DNA of 64,000 bases, taken from NCBI GenBank assembly GCA_016785225.1, contig JAFBJZ010000952.1:434001-498000 (forward strand), in the 5' to 3' direction. The DNA comes from Psettodes erumei (Eukaryota; Chordata; Actinopteri; Pleuronectiformes; Psettodidae). Below, piece by piece: positions 1 to 10,181 of this stretch (its first letter is position 1; every line of letters starts with the position of its first letter). The notes under the pieces were generated by a model, which was not told the origin of the DNA, did not search any database, and saw only the letters and a program-made list of their open reading frames with translations. The position numbers were made by a program, and so were the translations under genes.

Positions 1-839
1 GTATGTATTAGTTGAGATTTTTGTGAAGCGTTGGAGTTCTCACAGTTTGTTAACAATTTGTACCTGAGGAATGTTTGCGTGAGCTCTGGTTGAATGCAGT
101 TGTGTAAATAGATGCTGGGTGTGATCGCAGCAGTGAGAGGGGGTTGGAACGCGCAGCTTGTGTCCGTGATGTATCTTAACGCCGAACGGGACGAGTCCAG
201 ACCAGCAGGACCTTATCGATCTAACGTCGTGCTTCACCATTGGCCGTGTTACCGTTTTCCACTGCTGCTGGATCGGCCTTCGAGTCCTGTGTGTAGACCA
301 TTCCTTTATCCAACATGGGTACCAGCCATGATTGGTTGTTGTGCAGTTGTGACTCTTTGCTGAATGTAAACGATTGAGATGGATTTTCTTTTTTTTTTTT
401 ATTTGCACTTACCATGACCTTTTGATGAGAATGACTTGGGATTTTTTTCAAATTGAAGCTGTATTATTGACTGCTGTTAATAAAGTTCATTATATAAAAG
501 AAAGCCCAGGTGGAAGGGATATGATTGGTGAAGACGGCAGCTGCTGCTTGAAGATGAATGCCTACTCAGAAACACAGGAAAATACTAATCAACCTTTAAG
601 CCTTGGGAGGCTTGAGGCTTTCAGTGCATATTCTTGCTTTTAGTGTGAAAGCTGAGCGTGAGAAAAAGATCACCTTCTGGTAGCTTCATCAACAAGTCAG
701 TCCTTCTCTGAGAAAACAGAGAGGATGTCTTCTCTTGTGTATAAAGTCCAAACTGGCTATCGCCCATGAGGCCGGAGGTGACGGGGTCTGCGATGACCTG
801 GAGGTTACGGCTTAAACATGATCGCACGCAGTCTTTTCT
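1..839. other. Region without recognisable gene; possible 3' end of a + strand neighbour
   Basis: I see no conserved protein in either strand. The open frames here are short and resemble no family I know. A canonical AATAAA on the + strand at 479-484 is followed by a T-rich stretch, so the first ~500 bases could be the terminal exon or 3' UTR of a gene entering from the left. That gene would converge on kif3b, whose own 3' end may lie near 850. This is inference from one signal only. Confidence 0.3.
479..484 (+). terminator. Candidate poly(A) signal (AATAAA), + strand
   Basis: Canonical hexamer in an AT-rich context. No coding exon on the + strand is visible upstream in the window, so the gene it would serve lies outside it, or the hexamer is fortuitous. 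Confidence 0.3.
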
Positions 840-859
840 CTTTTTATCCTCAAGTTGTC

Positions 860-865
860 TTTAAT
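860..865 (-). terminator. kif3b: Candidate kif3b poly(A) signal (ATTAAA variant)
   Basis: On the minus strand this reads ATTAAA, the commonest variant signal, about 2.3 kb after the stop codon. No better signal is seen between it and the stop. Confidence 0.3.
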
Positions 866-1246
866 AATCAAAAGAAACTAAACAAGTAAAAGACGTAGCC
901 AGCCGCAGACACAAGTGCACCAGCCTTAATCGTCATTTGGGTAGAAAGACAAAACCAGCATAAAAGTTGGTCACAAAAAGTCCAGTGATGTAGCTGTGGG
1001 ATACAGGTGCAAAAGGTACTCGATTCAACTCAGACATTCACATTTTTGTTTTTTTCGCTCACCAGATGAATACCCACACGTGTTACTCAAGCGTGCTAAA
1101 GACAATCATGCAGTGGAGGTGGAGCGTTAGTAACGACAATCAGGCCTTGTTCCACAGATTAGTGTTTGCAGGTTAAAGTGTATGTGTAAATACTCAGCTG
1201 TGACATGAATGCACAGCTGACTCACTCATCTTTCATCCTCATCAAT

Positions 1247-1247
<1 letters not shown>

Positions 1248-1287
<40 letters not shown>
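1248..1287. repeat. (CA)n microsatellite
   Basis: About 20 uninterrupted CA units within the candidate 3' UTR of kif3b. Confidence 0.95.
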
Positions 1288-1289
<2 letters not shown>

Positions 1290-1999
1290 GCCTATACCTT
1301 GCTGAATAGAAAAGAAGACGCATAGTACGCAAAAAAATAAAATCTCAACATTAAATTACAAAGCTCAAAAAAATAAAACAACAATCTATTTTAAAGAAAG
1401 AAACAACTGAATAAAAAATTATATCTACATCTGGATATAAAAAATGAAAGATTATAATAAGTTAGAATTTTCTTTTTTCTTTTACAGCTGCAAAAGTGAC
1501 TGAGGACTGCCTTTCAACCAGTCTATATCTACTGTTACACATGGATCGACATCATGTATGTAGGCATGAGCCAAAAAGTAAAGAGAGCCTATAGTGTGAA
1601 GCAGTGTTTTAACGACAGAGGTGGATGTTGCCTCTTTGACAATCCACTGCACATGTCAAGTACTGGAGAGGATTTCATTGGCCGTTTGAGCCGGGCCTGT
1701 GGGAGAGTCGGCAGCAGCAGCAGCAGCAGCGGCGGTGGCGTGGGGAACAAAGAGCAGCAGAGAGGTTCATCTGCAGGCGCGCATGTGGGATGGTCTGAGT
1801 GTTCACATCCATTCAAGTCTCCCCTGGGTTTTTAGTCTTCCTCTCAGGCCAAAACAACAGTAGATGGGGCTCAATATAATAACAATAACAATAAAAAGAA
1901 TAAAGAAGGTGAACACGTCACTCTTCCTGTGGCCCTCAGCCAGAAACCTGGGGTCAGTTGAACGCTGTGTCCAAATGCTCTCCCTCTCCATCTAACTTT

Positions 2000-2650
2000 C
2001 TGACAGGGCTGTCGCGACCATGCTGCAAACAATTCCCTGAAGCTGGAACGGACGAGCAGATGAAGTGAGAAAGAACCCCACCGGCCGAGAGGAGAAAGCG
2101 GGCGCGCTTTAAATGAAGGAGCAGAGTGTAAGGGCGCAGGTTAAGGCACCTTGGAACCCTGATGAATCGGAGGCACAGTAACGTTTGGCCCGCCCGTGGC
2201 CCAGGGTGTGCGCTCAGCTCTCTTCTGTTGTTCCCCACCTCCCGCGTGCACCAGGAAGAACAGCATTGACTTTTTACAGCATCTCTATACGGCGCTACAG
2301 TCACACAGAGTTAAAGGAGCAGTACCGCACTTGAGGAAACACCTCTATTCCTGACGCTAACGTCCAAACACAGTAGGTGATTAGCTTAGCTTTGCGTAAA
2401 GACCATGTGGTTGCCAAGCAACTAGAGAAGACTGCCGAGACAAGCGGATTACCTCGAGCCTCAGCTAGTTTAGCGTTTAGACACGTGAGCTGTGTTGATC
2501 TGCTCGTCGAACTCCTTGCGACAAATAAGCACGGCTCCCAAAATGTCGGACTGCTCCTTTAAGACGGAAAAACCACACAGGACTGTTGAGCTCCGCCCTA
2601 ACGCGATCAGAAGATATAAACCTAAACGTTGTGCGTCGGTCACAGGTGAG
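2000..2650. promoter_or_regulatory. CpG-rich promoter-like block inside the kif3b 3' region
   Basis: CpG dinucleotides are dense here compared with the flanking UTR and the introns. The block contains a perfect RFX X-box at 2410-2422. On the + strand it ends in a good splice-donor-like sequence (CACAG/GTGAGG, GT at 2646-2647). It could be a promoter for an antisense (+) transcript, or for a minus-strand neighbour to the left. No conserved coding exon accompanies it. Confidence 0.4.
2410..2422. promoter_or_regulatory. Perfect RFX X-box
   Basis: GTTGCC-A-AGCAAC fits the X-box consensus GTNRCC-N(0-3)-RGYAAC with a one-base spacer and no mismatch. RFX factors bind X-boxes in promoters of ciliary genes, and kif3b is a ciliary gene. 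Here, however, the site lies beyond its stop codon. Confidence 0.5.
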
Positions 2651-3143
2651 GCAGAGCTTCATAGTCTGCGTGTTCACGGTGACCCCGCCACACCCACACA
2701 ACGTCCGCAGTTACAGAAAGACAGAGGACAACAACACACAACACGCGCGGGAAGATACAAGGAAGAAGTGCATTGTACTCTGGTCCATCGAGGAGGGGCG
2801 ACTGTTGAGCCCATCTTCATTTTTTCTGTACATTAAGAACATTGTGACATACATATACATACATGTAAGACTGCGTTGCTCAGGAAAGTTAATAGCAGTG
2901 TAGAGTGATATGAGGCGTCTGCGTGGCTGCTGTCCCGGCATCCCACGCTCAGGACGAGAGGTTTTCGGATTTCCCGGCGAAAAAGCTCACGGCAACAATT
3001 CATAGTGGTGTGGACACAGTTCAAACCTACAGAGCAGCATCGGTATTAAAGTTTTCTCCATCCTCCCCAGAATCCAAGATTCCGTCGTCGCCCTCAGAGC
3101 GAGGTCCCAGAGTGGAAAGGTGTGCGAGAGGTTGCAGAGGCTG

Positions 3144-3249
3144 TCACTTGGGCACCAGGCCGCGGGATTGTGGGTAAAGAGGAGATCCTGGACTGGAGGG
3201 GCTGAAAGGAGAGGTCGGGGTGCTCGACTTCTTGCCTGTTCTCGGTCGA
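3144..3249 (-). CDS. kif3b: kif3b last coding exon
   Basis: The acceptor CACCCAG precedes the exon. It completes a split glycine codon and encodes a Ser/Pro-rich stretch ending in LYPQSRGLVPK followed by TGA (3146-3144). This ending is essentially identical to the human C terminus and confirms the gene identity. The preceding donor (GG/GTAAGG, 3419-3418) contains an in-frame TAA, so retention of that intron would truncate the protein at once. Confidence 0.95.
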
Positions 3250-3993
3250 CTGGGTGACAGAAAGTCAAGATTGTGGGAAGCAGAAGTTGTGAACCAACAC
3301 ACTGAGGTTTAACTGACATTTTCTGTGCTTCCTTTGTGTTTGGACCAAATCCAAGCAACGCAAGCTACAGCCAAACTATATAACTAGCGGTGAGAGCTGG
3401 CGGTGACGGTTTGCCTTACCCGGACTTTGGTTTCTTGAGGCTGGCGCTGGCGCTGGCGCCGGCCGGCGGGGTCGGTCCGAAGCTGCTGCGAAAGCCTGAG
3501 GCGTCGACCTGGATCTCGTCCTCTTCCCTAAGAGCGTCCTCCAGAGCTGCTGCCACCTTCGGGGCGATGACGGGCTCCTGGTACTCCTTGGTGGTGCGTG
3601 CCGGCAGGTCCATGTCCAGTATCAGGATGTTTTCAGCCTGTCGGGGGACAAGCAAATCAGTCCCAGTGTGTCATGTTGCAAATAAAAATGTATACGCCGT
3701 GATCCCGTGCACTTATCACTTCTGCTAGATACACTTCTAACAAAACGGTTAAAGCTGCCTTGCGACGTCTGGCTTTGTCCATCCAAGCTCCACCCTTGTG
3801 GCGAACACACAATCGCCGTGTTTGCGCTCAGGCACACGTGCGAACACATTCATCAGTGTGTGTGTGTGTGTGTGTGGGGCTCACTTTGTATCTCGTGTCC
3901 GGCTTCATCTTAATGGACATGAACGCGTGGTGACACAGAGGCCTCCTGTAGCCCACTGCAGACGAAGGCCTGCTCATCATCTGGTGTTCGCTG

Positions 3994-4027
<34 letters not shown>

Positions 4028-6025
4028 CGAGACAGTGCATCATGGGTAAATGTGCTGTTTGACGCCATCCTGTCGCTGCAGAGGAGCGAACGCTTTAAAT
4101 GCCGCTTTACGGTTTAAACTCAAGTCAAATGTAACAGCTGCTACACCCAAACAAAACAAAGACTTGAAGGACGTCTGACGTGTGATCCCTTCCATGTGAT
4201 CCCCTGAATTCCACAGATGTGAGGTGTGGATGTATATGTTGTGAACATCAGCTGATCTGTCTGAACTGTTCCCCTCCGACATCTGTATCCACATCGGTCC
4301 AGAACGATCCAGTATCAGCCGGGCGATGTTTGCAGGCTTACTCATCTTCCAGCTTCATCTTCCAGCAATCGTCCTCCTCATCAACGTAAGCTCTGTTGAC
4401 TATTTTGTTCTTCTCCTCCAAGGGAATGAAGTTCTCTATGATGAGTTGTCTGAAAGACAGACAGGCACGCTCAGATGCGTCTGCATAAATCCACACACAA
4501 AGGCGGACGGACGTGAGGCCACTTCGGTCTTGTGACTCCTGCGCTGCTGCGTGTTATCTATCACACATGCAGTTCTCCTCTCTGGAGGCTCGGCTTTACA
4601 AGTAAAAGATCAATTTCATGTTTAGTCATAACTATACCCTTTTTCGAAAAAATGCAGCAAAAAGCACTGAGAAGACACAGTTTGAAGATGGCTCGCGTTC
4701 ATAACAGCTCAAACGCTCAGAGCGTGACGTGCAGGCTGCGTACTTGAGTTTGAGGTCCCTGGTGAGCTCGTTCTGGGCCTGCTCCAGCTCCTGCCGCTCT
4801 CTGATGTGCGTCTCCTGGATGAACTGGATTTCTGACTTCACCGACTGCAGCTTGGCAAACAGCTAAGGACAGAGGAGGAGAGGGGAACCCGGGGTCACCG
4901 CCGTGAAAAGGACAACCACAATATTCAGCCTTTGCTCATGAGGCATGATGGAACATCCAATATCCAACTGTATTCTGTATTCTAGTAGCCGCCCTACTTA
5001 CTCTGCAAGGCATTTTATTTCCAGACAGACTTGCAAAATTAAAGTATTCATGCTGACGTGCACTTTTTCAAATAATCAAATGCATTTGTAGCAGTGGATT
5101 TTTATTTATTTATTTTGAACTGTATTCTATATCAATTAAATGTAAGGTGAAATATTTCAAACCTTTTTGGTTTTAACCCCTTAACGCCTATTGTCACGAT
5201 TTAGCATCAAACCACTTCCGCTCCAAAACAGCCAAAATAGTGTCTGTATTACTATTGCTTTGTTACATTAATAAAAGAATCTTCATACCTGAGATGGGAA
5301 CGGGTATTTTTTTTTTACCTTTATTGCCTGGTGTTGCTAATTTGCATCATAGATAATAGATTTATATCTATATCTATTTTATTTGCTATACTCAAATTAA
5401 CATTCTCAATTTACAAATAATAATTAATAATATTAATATAATAATTTCCCTTCAGGGATGAATAAAGTAATCTATCTATCTATCTAATTTAGCATCTACT
5501 TGAAAGCAAAAACACACACCAAATTTTTTTTTTGATAATTGGAAATAAATTCAGGCGTTATGGGATTACGGCTTATAGCTCATGCCAAGCAGAAATACTG
5601 TGTCTCATATATTCCCTAAGATCATTCAAAAAAAGGATTGACAACACAGAAATGTCCACCTTGTGATATCATAAGTATGTTCATTTATAAACTCAGTGCT
5701 TGGTAGGGGCTCCCTTACCACATATTACTATATCAACCAGTCTTAATTGATGGGGAATATTCAACTGTGCAGATGGACGGGACAAGCAGGCAGGACACAG
5801 TGTCCCGTGCCAGTGTGGAGGGATGGAGGACAGGGCGGACAGCCGCAGAGTGCAGCGGTCGAGGATGGAGGCTGTTTACCTTTTTCAGCTTCTTGCTTTT
5901 GAAGTCCACCTCCTGCTGCAGGGAGCTGTAGGTCACCTTCAGCTCCAGAGTCTCCTCGTCACGGCTCTCCATCTGCTGCTGCATCTCCCGCTCTCGCCGT
6001 TTCTGCAAACAGAGCACCCATTTAA

Positions 6026-6065
<40 letters not shown>

Positions 6066-8045
6066 TCAAGCCTCGCAGGAGTCACTGGCTGAAAGGGAGA
6101 TGGTCATGTGGTGCACAATTTCACAGTCAGTCAAGTAAGGGATTGTCGACAGCTCCGGCTTCCTCCCTCAGTCCAAAGACATGCAGGGTAATTAGGGACC
6201 TGATAAGCAGTTAATGGACGACTGGTGTAAGGAATGCGTCTGGGACAGGCACATATTCGCTCAAGTCCTCACCTGACACTTCTACACTCATGTAACCTGG
6301 GATGCCGACTTTTGACTCTAATGGAGACGGAGGTGTGTTACCTGTTCAGCGATTTCCTGCCTCTTCTGCTCCAGGATCCTCTGCTGCTCGTTGGTGTGAT
6401 CCACTATGTTCTTCCCCCCGACTAGAAGCTTACTTTCCATCGCCTGAGCAGAGACGGGGGGAAAAAGTGATCACGCAAGCACTTCCATCTGACCACAGTA
6501 CATTAGACTCACACAACAACATGACTTATGAGAAGATCCACTGGCTTGGGCAGACCGATCATATGGTTTAATCTTCTATAATTCTAATTTGTCACATTTA
6601 GGCAGCAGTTTCACAAAGTCACTCTGGATAAGTCTGCCTACCTTAACTTTGGCCGCGAGCATCTCTCCAGCCTCCTTCTCTCTCTTCAAGTCTTCCATTT
6701 TGTTCTCCTTCTCCTTGAGCAGCCGAACTTTCTCCTCAGCCACCAGACTGTGATCCTCCATGATCGCCTTTCTCTCTTGCTCCAGCTTCTCCTGCTGCTC
6801 CCGCCAGTAATCTCCCTTGTCGTCTCCTTCCTCATCATCGTCCTCTGTCTCGCCTTCTTCCAGGTCCTCGCCATCGCTCCCTTCCCCTGCCCTCCTCCTC
6901 GTCCTCCTCTTCTTTTTCTTGCCCGAGCGCTTCTGCAGCTGCGCCTTCAGCCTCGCGATCTCCTCCTGGAACTCCCTCAGCAGGGCGTCCTTGGGGTCCT
7001 CGTTGATGCGTGGTTTGTTCTTGATGTTCTTCGCCCTGTTGGAGTAGCGCAGCGTTGTCAGCGTCTCCTCCACATTGTACGACGCCGGGCCGATGTTGGC
7101 GACCATGACAGTGCGCGCGTTGCCCCCCAGAGAGTCCTGCAGCAGGCGAGTGAGCTTTGAATCTCGGTAGGGGATGTGGCTGCTCCGGCCGTCCACCAGA
7201 GCGGAGATGACGTTCCCCAGAGCGGACAGCGACAGATTGATCTTTGTGGCTTCTTTAAGCCTCTCCCCCTGAGCGCCAGTCTTGGTCTGCCTCTCGCTGC
7301 CGGCTAAATCTACCAGGTTCAGTTTGCCAACTCTGATGTGGTTCTCCCCGTCCACACCCAACTCACTGCACTCCACAGTGATGACAAATATAGCGTGAGA
7401 TCGGGAGCTGTGCTCATTCATGTTCGTGGCACCCACTGAGCGATTCTGGTTGCCCACGTTCATGACGTGCTCGATCTCCCGCACGCTCTTGGTGACGAAT
7501 GACGAAAGGTCTTTAACGTACACGCCCGTGTCCGGCCTCTCCCTGAGCTCAAGGCGACGTGACTGATCCTTGGACAGCAAGTCTTTGATCTCCTCTTGGT
7601 AAATTTCAAGATAGGATGCTCTCACCAGGTACTGCTGATTCTGGGAGCGTGAAATGTGTGTGAAGATGTGCTCAAAGGAGTTAGGGATCACCCCTCTCCT
7701 CTCTGGATCATTCCTCACCCCCTCCATGGTGTACGTTTTCCCCGTACCTGTCTGCCCATAGGCAAAGATGGTCCCATTAAAACCAAGAAGAACTGAATCC
7801 ACCAGGGGCCTGAAGGTTTCATCATACAGATCTATTTGCTTGGAATTCCAGTCGTAGACTGAATCAAAAGTGAAGACTTTGGGGATTTCGCTGGCTGAAG
7901 CTTCCCTAGGGTTCCTGACGATAATCTGTCCCAGTTTGACATCGACAGACACCACCCTATCAAACTTAGCTGCCCGCTCCTTCTCATTCATGGGGCGACA
8001 GCGAACCACCACCTTAACCGACTCAGAACTCTTGTTCTTGGACAT
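3144..8045 (-). CDS. kif3b: Kinesin-2 motor subunit KIF3B (eight coding exons)
   Basis: KIF3B pairs with KIF3A and the adaptor KAP3 to form heterotrimeric kinesin-2, which drives anterograde intraflagellar and other microtubule plus-end transport. Coding exons, all with GT-AG borders and consistent phases: 8045-6642, 6443-6342, 6002-5880, 4862-4744, 4449-4342, 3990-3885, 3637-3420, 3249-3144. Joined, they encode 761 residues (human about 747). The motor domain is about 9-345, with P-loop GQTGTGKT at 97-104, switch I around NEHSSRSH 210-217 and switch II DLAGSE 246-251. A basic then very acidic linker (about 375-410) precedes a long coiled coil (about 350-590) and a globular tail. The tail holds the family motif SAVGYRRPL and ends in LYPQSRGLVPK, as in mammals. 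The start at 8045 has the conserved MSKNKSSESVKV; the open frame before it lacks a usable in-frame ATG once spliced. Confidence 0.97.
3856..3876. repeat. (GT)n microsatellite beside kif3b exon 7 donor
   Basis: About 10 units. On the kif3b transcript it reads as CA repeats beginning eight bases into the downstream intron. Confidence 0.95.
3885..3990 (-). CDS. kif3b: kif3b exon 7: tail exon between two complementary microsatellites
   Basis: This 106-base exon starts within codon 619 and encodes residues to 654, including SRPSSAVGYRRPL, a motif shared by KIF3B and KIF3C tails. On the transcribed strand a (TG)n tract abuts the acceptor (only TTTCAG intervenes) and a (CA)n tract starts eight bases after the exon end. 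The length is not divisible by three, so skipping would shift the frame. Confidence 0.92.
3996..4026. repeat. (CA)n microsatellite beside kif3b exon 7 acceptor
   Basis: About 15 units. On the kif3b transcript it reads as UG repeats and effectively replaces the polypyrimidine tract, ending a few bases before the AG. Confidence 0.95.
5177..5564. mobile_element. MITE-like element with short terminal inverted repeats
   Basis: The left end CCCCTTAACGCCT (5177-5189) and the right end AGGCGTTATGGG (5553-5564) are inverted copies with one mismatch over 12 bases. The interior is AT-rich with no coding capacity. It lies in the kif3b intron between exons 5 and 4. A LINE-like 3' tail (about 5441-5486) sits inside it. 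I do not know the family name. Confidence 0.5.
5441..5486 (+). mobile_element. LINE-type retroposon 3' tail with (TATC)n
   Basis: The motif CCTTCAGGGATGAATAAAGT followed by TATC repeats is the common 3' end of many teleost L2/CR1-type retroposons, usually CCC-TYGGGATYAATAAAGT-TATC. Only the tail is recognisable. The family assignment is from memory. Confidence 0.6.
5561..5730. repeat. Dispersed repeat, copy 1
   Basis: This stretch is similar to 28611-28733. Shared landmarks in the same order: GAAATACTGT, CTCA-ATAT-CCTAAGA, an A-rich run, CTTGTGA, and TTCATTTATA followed by ACCACA. It directly follows the MITE-like element and may be part of it. Confidence 0.65.
6027..6062. repeat. (TG)n microsatellite in kif3b intron
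   Basis: About 18 units in the intron between coding exons 3 and 4, some 25 bases upstream (transcript sense) of the exon 4 acceptor. Confidence 0.95.
6145..6225 (+). mobile_element. Internally deleted copy of a common teleost interspersed repeat
   Basis: The head CTCCGGCTTCCTCC-CAGTCCAAAGACATGCAGG and the tail GATAAGCAGTTAATGGA match the two ends of a very abundant fish repeat that I know from many teleost genomes. The several hundred bases normally between them are missing. It lies in a kif3b intron. Confidence 0.65.
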
Positions 8046-8155
8046 GGTGGGGGAGCGGCTGCCAAACCCACGCTTGCCTGGCACTTTGTATCCTCTGTCT
8101 TTCAGGTGAAGCTTCAGGAACACGTCATCAGTAGGGGAGTCCACATCAGAACCTG
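6642..8155 (-). CDS. kif3b: kif3b exon 2: start codon, whole motor domain and charged linker
   Basis: A single large exon encodes residues 1-468 from the ATG at 8045. This matches the large second exon of mammalian KIF3B. The acceptor is a tandem CAGCAG (minus strand, 8158-8153), so two 5' ends three bases apart are possible, both upstream of the ATG. The donor after codon 468 (AAG/GTAGGC) is phase 0. Nucleotide, switch I and switch II motifs are all intact, so the motor should be active. Confidence 0.95.
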
Positions 8156-8866
8156 CTGGAGAGGACACAATCACTGATCAGTACCAACCTGATGATGCAT
8201 CAAACATATTTAGCTTAGAAACCGGAAGACTGGCCTCAGCTCAGTGACGCAAGGCTATTGATCGACTTTAGCAATGACATGTCTATCCTGACGCTAACAC
8301 CTGTATTGGAGGTCAACGTAGTGCCTCGGAGGACTTCTCCTACCACAACAGCATGTGTTGGTAACGACGAGGCTAAATAACAGTCGGTCAAAATGAGTAA
8401 ACGGTGAGCAGCGACATTTGCTCTGCCTGTTAGGTAATACACCGGTGCCGCAACCCCAATTTAGCTAACTAAATTTAGCCTGAAAACTGGCAGCTCCGAG
8501 CTGCGATGTTAACTAGTCAATGTTGGGATCTCAGGTCATGGAGTGACAGCCGTAAGGAGCACTCTGTCAGCCGAAACACGTCGATAAACCCGGTGTTTGC
8601 AAGGTACCTGCCCGACTGATGTTAGTGACGCTTCGTCAGAGCAGCGGGTCAGCTAACCACCTTGAGCTAATAGAGAACGCAGCCCACAGCGAGACCACAA
8701 GACCGGCCTAGCAACAGCAAACATACTGGTAACCTCAGCTACGAGTCGAGTAGCATTACCTGGCTAATGCTGGTGGCGAGGGGCGCAAATGAATTCAACA
8801 CAGCGCCATACATAAACAAGAAGCCCGTTAGCCCCGTGATACGGCGTAATGCAGACAGCTCCTCAC
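8156..8866 (-). other. kif3b: kif3b intron 1 (inferred)
   Basis: GC-moderate, CpG-containing sequence with scattered GCTAGC/TTAGC-type words. I see no coding exon in it. Confidence 0.5.
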
Positions 8867-9000
8867 CGCATACATAGAGACGTCGCTTCACATTAACTTG
8901 AGTCGGACGCTAGCTAATCCATAACTCCCAGTCAGCCATTAGCCGCTGCTCATTCCCGCAACGGTCCGGGCTGAGGTTGCCATGTCCCAGCACTGCGCGC
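8867..9000 (-). promoter_or_regulatory. kif3b: kif3b promoter and probable non-coding first exon
   Basis: On the minus strand TATGCG/GTGAGG gives a consensus donor with the last exon base at 8867. Splicing to 8155 or 8152 would make a non-coding exon 1, as in mammals. The DNA just upstream is CpG-rich. It contains an X-box half-site GTTGCC (8976-8981) and the string CATGTCCCAGCA (8981-8992), which is repeated exactly at the pofut1 promoter. The transcription start itself is not determined. Confidence 0.5.
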
Positions 9001-9102
9001 CCCCAAAACGAGCTCCGTGTGAAAAACAAATTAACCCATGAATACGATGCACCCGGCGAAGCTTAAGAATCACAAAAATCTAAACAAGGGATACAAAATA
9101 TG

Positions 9103-9108
9103 TTTATT
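9103..9108 (-). terminator. pofut1: Distal poly(A) signal of pofut1
   Basis: AATAAA on the minus strand, followed by an A/T-rich stretch. It is the last canonical signal before the kif3b promoter region. Confidence 0.55.
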
Positions 9109-9318
9109 CAACTGAATGATGAACTAACCGCCCATACACATCCCTTACGAAGAATACAAGATTCATAGCATTCTGCCATATCTGGCAACCAGGTCTCAAC
9201 GAGCTTTTCCGGCATAGCTTACTATATCAGCTGATTCAAATGTACCCACAGCTAAGCTCCCAGTGAAGGGGGAAACAGGCTGAGGCTGGTCGTTCTTTAA
9301 AAATGTAGTGTGCATATC

Positions 9319-9324
9319 TTTATT
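9319..9324 (-). terminator. pofut1: Proximal poly(A) signal of pofut1
   Basis: AATAAA on the minus strand, about 860 bases after the stop codon. It is an alternative to the distal signal at 9108-9103. Confidence 0.45.
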
Positions 9325-10181
9325 GGTGAAAAACACTGTAGAAAACATTCGCCTCATTGACTTAAACATCACTGCATTCACTGCTTTCACACTAAGGAAC
9401 ACAATTAGCATGTCCCCACTCAGGTTTCATTCAATTCTACCAGTGCAAATCGATTCTTTTGTGTCCCTAAAACAACTGTTACCATCCTCAAAATAAGGGT
9501 TCCACACACTCCCTCAGTTTTTGGTCCTGGTAGACAGAGGTGGAAAAGACTGTCTCCTTTTTCCTCCCTATAATTAGTGTGTACAGGAGGATCAGTTACG
9601 GTGCTCTCCTTGGAATGGAGGGCAGAGAGGAAAAAGGAAAGAGCAAGCTGTGAGGGGATGGACGGATGGAAAAGTAGGGAGAGAAAGAAGAGGAAGAGGG
9701 CTAAAGAGAGCGCGAGAACTTGATCGCTGACAATGCAGTCAGTCTTTCCCAGAGTTTGCTGAGGTCATCAGAGGACCTGCTAACACGTCTGGATGGTAAA
9801 ACACCACTGAAGCTACAGAATACAGCTGTGGCAAAAGGAAGTGGTGGGGAAACTGTATGTTTCCCTAATGGAGAGGAAAAACTGCAGGTAGAAGGGAACA
9901 TACACATACTGGATTTTTTCACAGGGAACTGATAAAAAAAAAAAAAACATAGCATTTTTGGTAGCAGCATGTTCTAACATCAATCCCATCCTTTAACTTC
10001 CTCTCAGTTGTCCTAGATTCCAACCCATTCTAAAACTGAACCTTTATGTGCCTCAGTATCTTATCCTGCTTCACTCATTAAGAATCATCATAAATATTAT
10101 CTGCTCTTCATGTGTTCTCTCGCCCCCTCATCATAGTCATCCAGCCTTAGTGTCTGGAGGGTGACCACATGACACTTGTGC

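Larger units (their letters stand above)
840..3143 (-). other. kif3b: kif3b 3' UTR candidate region
   Basis: This is the minus-strand sequence after the kif3b stop codon. I see no canonical AATAAA on the minus strand here. The only candidate signal I find is ATTAAA, read on the minus strand at 865-860, which would give a UTR of about 2.3 kb. The region contains a CA microsatellite (1248-1287), a CAG/CGG-type tract near 1711-1736, and a CpG-rich block at about 2000-2650 that looks more like a promoter than a UTR. The UTR may therefore end earlier than 860. Confidence 0.4.
9060..10181 (-). other. pofut1: pofut1 3' UTR
   Basis: Sequence downstream of the pofut1 stop on the minus strand. Two canonical AATAAA hexamers are present on that strand, at 9324-9319 and 9108-9103. 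The distal one would end the transcript about 100 bases before the inferred kif3b promoter, so the two tandem genes are tightly spaced. No open frame of interest is present. Confidence 0.65.

Noticed and set aside
112..408. Open frames of 83 and 122 codons on opposite strands
   Set aside because: No recognisable domain and mutually overlapping; I could not link either to a known neighbour of kif3b.
8046..8174. N-terminal extension of kif3b from an ATG at 8172-8174
   Set aside because: That ATG lies upstream of the tandem CAGCAG acceptor, in the intron. ATGs in the inferred exon 1 are not in frame with the motor. MSKNKSSESV at 8045 is the conserved start.
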